From the NCBI GenBank assembly GCA_964580905.1, contig CAZOLR010000001.1:101621-165620 (forward strand): DNA of 64,000 bases, read 5' to 3'. The notes beneath the pieces were generated by a model. It was not told the DNA's origin. It made no database searches and saw only the letters and a list, made by a program, of their open reading frames with translations. The first letter of the stretch is position 1. Every line of letters begins with the position of its first letter. Position numbers and translations under genes: made by a program. This DNA comes from G041228335 sp964580905. GTDB lineage: Bacteria; Pseudomonadota; Alphaproteobacteria; Puniceispirillales; UBA1172. Positions 43,564-50,566 of this stretch are shown one piece after another.

Positions 43564-44813
43564 CCATAGCCGGATTAAAGCTACGCGCCGAAGCCGCCTT
43601 TGCCGCCGCCCTTGAGGCGGCATCCCCCGCCCGGGCACTCGCACCGGCGATCTCTTCTCTTGATACCGCGCCGACATTTATCGTCGGGATCGGAAAGGCG
43701 GCTGTTGCCATGGCGGAAGCCTGCCGGAATGCAGGCATTTCCGCGCCGGGATTTCTGGTCACAAACAAAGAAAACGCAAAGCCCGTCCCCGGGTTTGATC
43801 TGTTCATCGGCGGTCATCCCGTGCCCGATGAAGGGAGCATGAAAGGGGCGGAGGCGATCATGGCCCGGCTTTCTGATCTGAAGGAGGAGGATCACCTTCT
43901 GGTGTTGTTGAGCGGCGGCGGCTCGGCACTGATGGCCTCGCCCATGCCGGGGCTGACCCTTGAGCACAAGATCAGGCTTAATCAGGCTCTCTTGGCCAGC
44001 GGTCTTGATATCCACGCCATGAATGCCGTGCGGCGATTGTTCTCACGCGTTAAGGGCGGGCGCCTTGCGGCCTGCGCGGCACCTGCGCGGGTGACCCAGT
44101 GGGCGCTTTCTGATGTGCCGGGCGATGCTCTTATCTCCATTGCCAGCGGCCCCTTCGCGGCAGAAACCACATCTCATGAGGCAACCCTCCGTTATCTTGC
44201 CGCTTCAGGCCTTCTCGGGGAGGCCTGGGTTCAGGACACCCTGGCAAAACTCAATACGGGCGAGCTTGAAATGCCGCTTCTTCCCGGTGATCCCCGGCTT
44301 GACCGGGTTCACACCTCTGTCCTTGCCAGCAACAGGATCTGTATTGACGCGGCACAGGCCGCGCTTGGTCCCGCCGCCGTCGAATTGCCTGAACTTACAG
44401 GCGAAGCATCCCTCATGGGGGAAAAGCTTGCTGACGTGCTCCTTGAGACGAAAGGTCCTTTGGTCGGGGCCGGAGGCGGTGAGACGGTTGTCAGCCTGCA
44501 TGGAAACCATGGTCTTGGCGGCAGATCACAGGAAGTTGCGCTTTCTTTTCTTGCCGCCATGGCCGGGAAGGACAGTCAGCGGGAATGGGTCTGCCTTGCC
44601 GCCGGAACCGATGGCAGGGACGGGCCTACCGATGCCGCAGGCGGATGCGTGACCAGTGAGATGATCAGGCATGGCGATGCGGCGCGTGCCGCCCTGAAAG
44701 CGCATGACGCTTATCCCTGCCTTGATGCCATGGGCGGTTTGCTTAAATGTCCTCCCACGGGCACCAATCTGGCTGATCTGGTGATCGTGCTTGCTGCGCC
44801 TGATCCCGGCTAG
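43560..44813 (+). CDS. Glycerate 2-kinase, MOFRL family
   Basis: It phosphorylates D-glycerate to 2-phosphoglycerate, feeding glycolysis/gluconeogenesis. The 417-residue class II kinase has an N-terminal DUF4147 domain (GIGKAAVAMAEAC, GGHPVPDEGSMKGAEA, LLSGGGSALM) and the C-terminal MOFRL domain (LGGRSQEVALSFLAAMAG, CLAAGTDGRDGPTDAAGGCV). Its ATG overlaps the reductase stop. Together with the reductase it forms the usual route from glyoxylate or hydroxypyruvate to central metabolism. Confidence 0.94.
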   Translation: MTIAGLKLRAEAAFAAALEAASPARALAPAISSLDTAPTFIVGIGKAAVAMAEACRNAGISAPGFLVTNKENAKPVPGFDLFIGGHPVPDEGSMKGAEAIMARLSDLKEEDHLLVLLSGGGSALMASPMPGLTLEHKIRLNQALLASGLDIHAMNAVRRLFSRVKGGRLAACAAPARVTQWALSDVPGDALISIASGPFAAETTSHEATLRYLAASGLLGEAWVQDTLAKLNTGELEMPLLPGDPRLDRVHTSVLASNRICIDAAQAALGPAAVELPELTGEASLMGEKLADVLLETKGPLVGAGGGETVVSLHGNHGLGGRSQEVALSFLAAMAGKDSQREWVCLAAGTDGRDGPTDAAGGCVTSEMIRHGDAARAALKAHDAYPCLDAMGGLLKCPPTGTNLADLVIVLAAPDPG

Positions 44814-44885
44814 GCCCGGAATTTTCCTCTGGAACGTTTGAGGCGTTTGATTTATATCCACCACATTGATGGAAAGGATCCCACC

Positions 44886-45338
44886 ATGACCGATAGTCTC
44901 AAGCATCTCGGCAAGCCCAGCGTCATGCCGCAAAGCCCTGAAGACGCCGAACTTGATCGTGTGCCCAATCCGCATCCCGACACATTTTTTGTGGCGCGGT
45001 TTACCCAGCCGGAATTTACGTCTCTCTGCCCGGTGACCGCCCAGCCTGACTTTGCCCATCTGGTGATTGATTACGTGCCGGATCAATGGATGGTCGAAAG
45101 CAAGTCGTTGAAACTCTATTTCAATTCCTTCCGCAACCATCAGGCTTTTCACGAAGCCTGTACCGTTGATATCGGCAAGACACTGGCTGATCTGCTCAAG
45201 CCCCACTGGCTCAGGATTGGCGGATACTGGTATCCCCGCGGCGGTATGCCTATTGATGTTTTCTGGCAATATGGCACTCAGCCCGAAGGAGTCTGGGTAC
45301 CGGATACGGGTGTGGCCGGCTATCGCGGGCGCGGCTAG
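44886..45338 (+). CDS. queF: PreQ0 reductase (7-cyano-7-deazaguanine reductase), type I
   Basis: It reduces preQ0 to preQ1 in queuosine synthesis, the only known nitrile reductase. The 150-residue unimodular form starts at ATG 44886. Catalytic Cys48 lies in TSLCPVTAQPDF and Asp55 in the same motif; the family QueF motif is ESKSLKLYFNSFRNHQAFHE. The C-terminal GGYWYPRGGMPIDVFWQYG is conserved. It stands alone between the glycerate kinase gene and a convergent dehydratase gene; no other queuosine gene is in the window. No preQ1 riboswitch is evident in the 72-bp leader. Confidence 0.97.
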   Translation: MTDSLKHLGKPSVMPQSPEDAELDRVPNPHPDTFFVARFTQPEFTSLCPVTAQPDFAHLVIDYVPDQWMVESKSLKLYFNSFRNHQAFHEACTVDIGKTLADLLKPHWLRIGGYWYPRGGMPIDVFWQYGTQPEGVWVPDTGVAGYRGRG

Positions 45339-45355
45339 GTTTAAACCTTTCGCCC
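45327..45355. terminator. Palindromic stem between queF and the dehydratase gene
   Basis: The 12-bp perfect palindrome AGGTTTAAACCT (45337-45348) covers the queF stop codon and is flanked by a second pair, GGGCG (45327-45331) with CGCCC (45351-45355). It lies between convergent genes, so a two-way terminator is plausible, though no T tract follows. Confidence 0.35.
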
Positions 45356-45363
45356 TGTCACGG

Positions 45364-46335
45364 CTATAGCGTGTTGAGTGCCCGCTCAAAGACCGTTTTG
45401 TCAACATTGCCGCCGGAGGCCACGATCACGCTGGTCTTGCCTCTGATCTCCACCTTGCCGGAAAGAGCGGCGGCAAGCGCCACCGCACCACCCGGTTCAA
45501 CCACCAGTTTGAATTCCGCCCAGGCAAATGCCATGGCGGCCAGCACCTCCTCATCGCTTACCGCAACGCCATGGCTGACATGATCGCGGTTGATGGCAAA
45601 GGTCAGCTCCCCCGGGATGGGGGTTACGATAGCATCGCAGATTGTCTGCGCCCCCGGCACATTGGCAACGCGTTCCCCGGCATCGATGGATCGCCTGAAA
45701 TCATCAAATCCCTCAGGCTCGGCGGCAATGATCTCCATCTTGGGGTGATGCTCGTGGATTCCTAAGCAAAGACCTGAAAGCAACCCCCCGCCGCCCGTGC
45801 AGCAGATCAGTTGATCTGCGGTCACTTCCCTCGCATCAAGCTGGTGGGCGATCTCAATGCCGATGGTGCCCTGACCGGCAATCACCGGGGCAAAATCATA
45901 GGGCGGAATGATAGCGGCGTCATGCTCCCGGGCCAGCGCCTGGCCTATCTCTTCGCGGCTTTCGGTATATCGGTCATAGGTCACAACCTCACCGCCGAGC
46001 TCCGCCGTGCCTGCCTTTTTGGTTTCAGGTGCATCTTCCGGCATCACGATCACGGATTTGAGGCCACGTGCCGTTGCCGCGGCTGCAACCGCCTGGGCGT
46101 GGTTTCCTGACGACCACGCCACCACGGCTCTTGTGTTTTCATCAAGCATGGCAACGGCATTGGCGGCGCCGCGGAATTTGAATGATCCGGTGCGCTGGAG
46201 AGGCTCCGCCTTGATCAGCAGCATGCCGTCAAGACGGGCATTGACCCGTGGCGAGGTCAGGAGAGGTGTAACAACAGCCTGCCGCGCGATACGGTCACGG
46301 GCGGCGGCAACATCGGAATAGGTTGGCAGATGCAT
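45364..46335 (-). CDS. PLP-dependent threonine/serine dehydratase (or serine racemase-like)
   Basis: A fold-type II PLP enzyme of 323 residues from ATG 46335; the frame continues upstream without conserved sequence. The PLP Lys is in LQRTGSFKFRGAANAV, the Gly-rich phosphate loop is CTGGGGLLSGL, and NHAQAVAAAATARG follows the Lys motif. No ACT domain is present, so this is a catabolic-type or racemase-like enzyme, unlike the ACT-bearing copy at 60558-61781. Threo-hydroxyaspartate dehydratase is a further option. Confidence 0.88.
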   Translation of the reverse strand: MHLPTYSDVAAARDRIARQAVVTPLLTSPRVNARLDGMLLIKAEPLQRTGSFKFRGAANAVAMLDENTRAVVAWSSGNHAQAVAAAATARGLKSVIVMPEDAPETKKAGTAELGGEVVTYDRYTESREEIGQALAREHDAAIIPPYDFAPVIAGQGTIGIEIAHQLDAREVTADQLICCTGGGGLLSGLCLGIHEHHPKMEIIAAEPEGFDDFRRSIDAGERVANVPGAQTICDAIVTPIPGELTFAINRDHVSHGVAVSDEEVLAAMAFAWAEFKLVVEPGGAVALAAALSGKVEIRGKTSVIVASGGNVDKTVFERALNTL

Positions 46336-46347
46336 CTGGTTCTGTCC

Positions 46348-46383
46348 CCTGCATGATATGATGGCTCCTGCATGAAATGAAAG
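46348..46383. repeat. 17-bp imperfect direct repeat upstream of the dehydratase gene
   Basis: CCTGCATGATATGATGG (46348-46364) and CCTGCATGAAATGAAAG (46367-46383) match at 14 of 17 positions, 19 bp apart, in the 187-bp divergent spacer between the dehydratase gene and dapA. They lie 12-48 bp upstream of the dehydratase start and could be tandem regulator sites. Nothing else was recognised in this spacer. Confidence 0.4.
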
Positions 46384-46522
46384 TCTAGGCGCACGGATCT
46401 GCGCTGGCAACGTGCTTTATCCCGAAACCTTGCGCTTTTGAGCATGGCCAAGAATGGCTTGAAGAACAGCGCAACTGGGCCTATGCTCCGGCACATGAAT
46501 ATCTCATAACTGGAGAAGTATC

Positions 46523-47419
46523 ATGATGACTGGTGATGCCCGATTTGGCGGCTCTTGCGTAGCCCTGATCACGCCGTTCCTTGCGGATGGCAGCCTGGAT
46601 GAGGCCGGGTTCCGAAAACTGGTCAACTGGCAGATTGCCGAAGGTACCAGAGGGCTTATCCCTGTTGGCACAACTGGTGAGTCGCCGACGCTGAGCCATG
46701 ATGAACATAAAAAAGTCGTGGAAATCTGTATCGAGGAAGCCGCTGGCCGGGCACAGGTCATTGCCGGCGCCGGGTCCAATTCCACCCATGAAGCGGTTGA
46801 TTTCGCAACCCACGCGGCCAATGCCGGGGCAGATGCCGTTCTTGTCGTCACCCCGTATTACAACAAGCCAACCCAGGAAGGGCTGAAGCATCACTATTTA
46901 ACGATTGCTGATGCGATCTCCGTTCCGGTGATCATTTATGATATTCCGGGCCGTTCCGTGGTGGCCATGTCCAACGACACGATGGCCGAACTGGCCGGGC
47001 ATTCCAACATCGAAGGGGTAAAGGATTCCTCGCAGGATTTGTCGCGCCCGACCCATCTTTTGAACCGCATCGGGCCCGGGTTTTCACAGCTTTCGGGTGA
47101 AGATGGCACGGCACTGGCCTATCGCGCGGCAGGTGGCCATGGCTGTATTTCGGTTACGGCAAATATCGCCCCCCGTCTTCTGGCTGAAATGCACGCAGCA
47201 TGGGATCAGGGCAATATTGCCCGGGCGCAGGAGCTGAATGCACTTCTGATGCCGCTTCATGAAGCGATGTTCTGCGAATCCAGCCCCGGCCCGGTCAAAT
47301 ACGCCGCCAGCCTGATGGGCATGTGCGGTGCCGGTCTCCGCGCGCCGCTTGTGGATATTTCCGACACATCCAAAGCCCGGGTTGAAGCCGCGTTGCGGCA
47401 TGTCGGGATACTGTCCTGA
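46523..47419 (+). CDS. dapA: 4-hydroxy-tetrahydrodipicolinate synthase
   Basis: It condenses pyruvate with aspartate semialdehyde, the first committed step to diaminopimelate and lysine. The 298-residue TIM-barrel protein has GTTGE (49-53), the catalytic Tyr139 in IIYDIPGRS and the Schiff-base Lys167 in IEGVKDSS. A second ATG directly follows the first; CTGGAGAAG precedes them. smpB follows by 22 bp. No lysine riboswitch is seen in the leader. Confidence 0.96.
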   Translation: MMTGDARFGGSCVALITPFLADGSLDEAGFRKLVNWQIAEGTRGLIPVGTTGESPTLSHDEHKKVVEICIEEAAGRAQVIAGAGSNSTHEAVDFATHAANAGADAVLVVTPYYNKPTQEGLKHHYLTIADAISVPVIIYDIPGRSVVAMSNDTMAELAGHSNIEGVKDSSQDLSRPTHLLNRIGPGFSQLSGEDGTALAYRAAGGHGCISVTANIAPRLLAEMHAAWDQGNIARAQELNALLMPLHEAMFCESSPGPVKYAASLMGMCGAGLRAPLVDISDTSKARVEAALRHVGILS

Positions 47420-47441
47420 ATAAGGCAAGGGAGGTCGTGCC

Positions 47442-47903
47442 ATGGCTGGCATAATCTCAACCGGTCGGGTTGCTGAAAATCGCAAGGCACGGCATGAATA
47501 TGAGATAACGGAGACCATCGAGGCAGGTATTGTTCTGCTCGGCAGTGAGGTCAAATCCCTGCGTCGCGGCCGCGCCAGCATCGCTGAATCCTATGCCGGT
47601 GAAGATAATGGCCGGATAGTGCTGATCAACGCCAATATCCCTGTCTACGAAGCCTCACGCGATAACCATGAGCCCAAGCGAAAGCGCCCGCTTCTTCTGC
47701 ACCGTAAAGAAAATGACCGCCTGCTCGGACTGATGAACAAGGACGGGATGACACTTATCCCGCTGACCATCTATTTCAACGACAGAGGCATCGCCAAACT
47801 GAGCCTTGGCATCGCCAAAGGGCGCAAGAAACAGGATAAGCGTGAGGCGATCAAGAAAAGAGACTGGGACCGCCAGAAAGCCCGAATACTCAAAAACTAC
47901 TGA
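47442..47903 (+). CDS. smpB: SsrA-binding protein SmpB
   Basis: SmpB carries tmRNA to stalled ribosomes in trans-translation. The 153-residue protein has the OB-fold start NRKARHEYEITETIEAGIVLLGSEVKSLR, AESYAGEDNGRI, and the ribosome-contacting basic C-terminal tail DKREAIKKRDWDRQKARILKNY. The tmRNA gene itself is not in the window. Gene order dapA-smpB is common in alphaproteobacteria. It is convergent with the uracil-DNA glycosylase gene, 5 bp apart. Confidence 0.97.
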   Translation: MAGIISTGRVAENRKARHEYEITETIEAGIVLLGSEVKSLRRGRASIAESYAGEDNGRIVLINANIPVYEASRDNHEPKRKRPLLLHRKENDRLLGLMNKDGMTLIPLTIYFNDRGIAKLSLGIAKGRKKQDKREAIKKRDWDRQKARILKNY

Positions 47904-47908
47904 TGGAT

Positions 47909-48559
47909 TTACGTGTTGAGGCCCGCCGCCGCTGTTGCTTTACGGAAAACATCACGGAACATCTCTGTTGTCAGCCGTCCGGTCTGGGTGTTGTAGCGGG
48001 AACAATGATAAGAGGCGATAAGCCGGAGGCCGCCCGGAAGATCATGTTCTCTTGCATGGCCAAAAGGGTAATCCGCCTCCCGCAACCCCAGCGCCTTGAG
48101 AGCTGAAGTGTGACCAATTCGCCCGAGGGTGATGATCACCCTGATCTCCTTCATGGCGGCGATATCTTCGATCAGAAACTGCCGGCAGGTATTGATCTCA
48201 GCACCTGTGGGTTTGTTCTGCGGCGGCACACAACGAACCGCGTTGACGATGCGGATGGCGTTGAGCTCCACCCCGTCGTCAGCCCGCCTGTCGTACTTTC
48301 CCGTACTCAGGGAAAACTCATCCAGCATCTGATAGAGAAGATCACCGGCAAAATCCCCGGTAAAGGGACGTCCCGTTCGGTTGGCTCCCCGCATTCCCGG
48401 GGCAAGACCAATCACCATGATGGGCGCATCCAGCGGCCCGTATCCATTGACCGGTGCGTTATGCCATTCCGGGTTTGCATTCCGGGCCTCATCCAGAAAT
48501 TCGGCCAGTCTCGGACATAACCGGCAGGAAGCATCTCGTCTTGGTGGTCGGGTGGTCAT
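47909..48559 (-). CDS. Uracil-DNA glycosylase, family 5 (UDGb)
   Basis: A DNA repair enzyme removing uracil and probably hypoxanthine or other deaminated bases. It has 216 residues from ATG 48559; earlier in-frame Met codons lack conserved sequence. An iron-sulfur cluster is indicated by CRLCPRL near the N-terminus and later Cys residues (AVRCVPPQNKPTGAEINTC). Motif 1 reads GLAPG, lacking the acidic catalytic residue of families 1-4, and motif 3 is YHCSRYNTQTGRLT, both diagnostic of family 5. It is convergent with smpB. Confidence 0.9.
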   Translation of the reverse strand: MTTRPPRRDASCRLCPRLAEFLDEARNANPEWHNAPVNGYGPLDAPIMVIGLAPGMRGANRTGRPFTGDFAGDLLYQMLDEFSLSTGKYDRRADDGVELNAIRIVNAVRCVPPQNKPTGAEINTCRQFLIEDIAAMKEIRVIITLGRIGHTSALKALGLREADYPFGHAREHDLPGGLRLIASYHCSRYNTQTGRLTTEMFRDVFRKATAAAGLNT

Positions 48560-48600
48560 ATCAGAGTGGACGTAGGAAAAAAGCCGGCCGGCAGGCGGCA

Positions 48601-49224
48601 TCAATACTGTCGGCGCCGGTCATCCAGCACTTCGGCTTCGTTGTAATCGTCGTCGTCAGCATCGTCATCATTATTATAATCATTGTCACGGGGCGGACGG
48701 CTGATCAGGTCACGCAGATCGTTGGCATCAATAAATTCATCGGACTGGCGCCGCAATGTATCCGCCATCAGGGGAGGACGTGTCTGAACGGTTGACACGA
48801 CGGTCACGCGGATACCCTGATCCTGCACTTCTTTGAGAAGGCGGCAGAAATCACCATCACCTGAAAAAAGCACGGCATGATCGATATGCGGGGACAGTTT
48901 CAGCATATCAAGCGCAAGTTCCATATCCATATTGCCCTTGATGCGCTTGCGGCCGGTTTCGTTATCCGTGAATTCACGTGTCTGTTTGGTCACCAGCGTA
49001 TAGCCGTTGTAATCAAGCCAGTCGGAAAGTTTCCGGATAGGTGCGTAATCGGCGCCGTCGGGAAGTGCTGTATAATAATAGGCACGGACCAGCCGTCCGG
49101 TATTTTTAAGGAGTGTCAGCAGTTTTTCGTAATCCACCTCAAAGCCGAGGGATTTGGTGGTGGCGTGAAAGTTTGAACCGTCTATAAAAGCGGCAAAGCG
49201 GTCATTCTTCTGTATGGAAAACAT
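48601..49224 (-). CDS. NYN domain protein (LabA/DUF88 type)
   Basis: A PIN-like ribonuclease-fold protein of 207 residues. The NYN core covers residues 8-165: FIDGSNFHATTKSLGF (first Asp), NMDMELALDMLKLS, VLFSGDGDFCRLLKEV and IRVTVVSTV, with the acidic residues that would bind metal. The C-terminal 35 residues are strongly acidic and rich in Asp and Asn (a run of DNDYNNDDDADDDDYNEAE). The RNA or protein target is unknown. It is 41 bp upstream of the glycosylase gene and divergent from folK. Confidence 0.9.
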   Translation of the reverse strand: MFSIQKNDRFAAFIDGSNFHATTKSLGFEVDYEKLLTLLKNTGRLVRAYYYTALPDGADYAPIRKLSDWLDYNGYTLVTKQTREFTDNETGRKRIKGNMDMELALDMLKLSPHIDHAVLFSGDGDFCRLLKEVQDQGIRVTVVSTVQTRPPLMADTLRRQSDEFIDANDLRDLISRPPRDNDYNNDDDADDDDYNEAEVLDDRRRQY

Positions 49225-49372
49225 CAGTCGTCGGTTTCTTTTCTGAAAAGAGTTGTCATAAGTTTATGTAAGGGTGGTTGTATCTGGTTTTATTTAGAGA
49301 TTTTTTTAATACTTTGAAAAAGGATTTGAAGTATACAAACAACCCTATGAAAGAAATATTAACATTAGTGTC
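49225..49372. other. AT-rich spacer between the NYN gene and folK
   Basis: This 148-bp divergent spacer is clearly more AT-rich than its surroundings. It holds an imperfect inverted repeat (AGGGTGGTTGTAT at 49271-49283 with ATACAAACAACCCT at 49333-49346) around a T-rich centre, which may be a promoter-operator region. No coding sequence is evident. Confidence 0.35.
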
Positions 49373-49891
49373 ATGATAAATAAAGATAAAACAATTCTGC
49401 ATTCCCGCATCTTCCTTGGCATTGGCGCAAATCTCACGCCGGACGGTTTTGCCGGCCCGCGTGAAGGCTGTCTTGCCGCCATTGAAAGCCTGGCAGAAGA
49501 CGCAATCGAGGTGGTCGCGGTATCGCCGTGGTACAAGACCGCGCCCGTGCCGGCCTCTGACCAGCCATGGTTTCAGAATGCGGTGGTTGAGATCGCAACC
49601 GATATGGCACCGGAAACCCTGCTTTCGGTGCTCCATGACCGTGAGGCCAGGTTTGGCCGCGTGCGCATGATGCGAAACGAAGCCCGTGTGCTGGATATTG
49701 ATATTCTTGATTTCAAAGGGGAAGTCAGGCATGGCAACCTTGTCCTGCCTCACCCGAGACTCCATGAACGTGCCTTTGTCCTGATCCCGCTTGCCGATCT
49801 TGCCCCGGATTGGCGGCACCCCCGGACAGGAGAACTTATAGATCAGCTGATCCGTGATCTTGATCCGCAGCAGGTGGCGGTCAGGGCGTAA
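49373..49891 (+). CDS. folK: 6-hydroxymethyl-7,8-dihydropterin pyrophosphokinase
   Basis: It transfers pyrophosphate from ATP to hydroxymethyl-dihydropterin in folate synthesis. The 172-residue protein has FLGIGANL, VVAVSPWYKTAPVPASDQPWFQNAVVEI, REARFGRVRMMRNEARVLDIDILDF and LVLPHPRLHERAFVLIPLADLAP, all family signatures, including the paired Asp that bind Mg. The first ten residues are AT-rich, Lys-rich and non-conserved. rpoZ follows after 155 bp with its own promoter. Confidence 0.96.
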   Translation: MINKDKTILHSRIFLGIGANLTPDGFAGPREGCLAAIESLAEDAIEVVAVSPWYKTAPVPASDQPWFQNAVVEIATDMAPETLLSVLHDREARFGRVRMMRNEARVLDIDILDFKGEVRHGNLVLPHPRLHERAFVLIPLADLAPDWRHPRTGELIDQLIRDLDPQQVAVRA

Positions 49892-49961
49892 ACGAAAAGA
49901 CAGGCGTCCCGCCTCAGTGAAATTTGCGCCGTCCGGTATATCACGTATCTCCATCAGCCTC

Positions 49962-49994
49962 TTGTTTTTTTATGCGATAGGGGGTATATCCCCT
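49962..49994 (+). promoter_or_regulatory. Predicted rpoZ promoter with palindromic -10 region
   Basis: TTGTTT (49962-49967), a 17-base spacer and TATATC (49985-49990) form a good vegetative promoter. The -10 box sits inside the near-palindrome AGGGGGTATATCCCCT (49979-49994), which could bind a repressor or fold in DNA. The rpoZ start is 56 bases after the -10 box. Confidence 0.5.
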
Positions 49995-50046
49995 AAGTTG
50001 CCGGGTAATACCGCAATCACAATTTCACTCATGCTGGAGAGAGATC

Positions 50047-50493
50047 ATGGCCCGTGTCACGGTTGAAGACTGTATTGAAAAAATTTCCAACCGGTTTGAT
50101 CTGGTGCTGACAGCAGCCCAGCGTGCGCGTGGGATATCTTCGGGTGATCCGCTGACCATTGATCGCGACAACGACAAAAACCCGGTCGTTGCCTTACGCG
50201 AAATCGCCGATGAGACGATTTCCATTGATGATGTCAATAACGACCTTATCAGCAGTCTCCAGCGTCAGAAAATCCGTGAAGAAGAGCAATCCGCCCTTGA
50301 TGAGGCTGCCAGCCTTGCCCAGGACGACATGGCGGCATTCAACAGTGATTTCGGTGCTGATGCCATGGATTCCGACGGCATGCAGATCCCCGGGGATGAG
50401 ATGGCCTCATCGTCAGGTGATGACGGCTCTTTCGCGGATGAAGGCTCCTTCGCCGATGAAGGTGAAGCCGCCGACACCACCGAAGGTTTCTGA
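50047..50493 (+). CDS. rpoZ: RNA polymerase omega subunit
   Basis: Omega helps assemble RNA polymerase and forms part of a ppGpp site. The 148-residue product begins MARVTVEDCIEKISNRFDLVLTAAQRARGI, with KNPVVALREIADETIS, the conserved core (about 1-65). The rest is a long acidic tail, longer than the E. coli protein, with two copies of GSFADE at 50425-50460. It lies before the (p)ppGpp synthetase/hydrolase gene, as in many proteobacteria. Confidence 0.95.
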   Translation: MARVTVEDCIEKISNRFDLVLTAAQRARGISSGDPLTIDRDNDKNPVVALREIADETISIDDVNNDLISSLQRQKIREEEQSALDEAASLAQDDMAAFNSDFGADAMDSDGMQIPGDEMASSSGDDGSFADEGSFADEGEAADTTEGF

Positions 50494-50566
50494 TCTCCCG
50501 GAACAAGCATGAAATCCATGAAAACCACTTCCGGATCAGATAAAAATCTGCGATTCTGGAGCGGTC

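Noticed and set aside
42640..43677. 345-codon antisense frame opposite the 2-hydroxyacid dehydrogenase
   Set aside because: The plus-strand reading has full dehydrogenase motifs. The antisense reading is rich in Arg, His and Gly with no domain.
44814..44885. preQ1 riboswitch before queF
   Set aside because: The 72-bp leader shows no compact pseudoknot pattern or A-rich tail typical of preQ1 aptamers, as far as can be judged by eye.
44526..45407. 293-codon minus-strand frame across the glycerate kinase end and queF
   Set aside because: It runs through two well-supported plus-strand genes and their spacer without any conserved segment.
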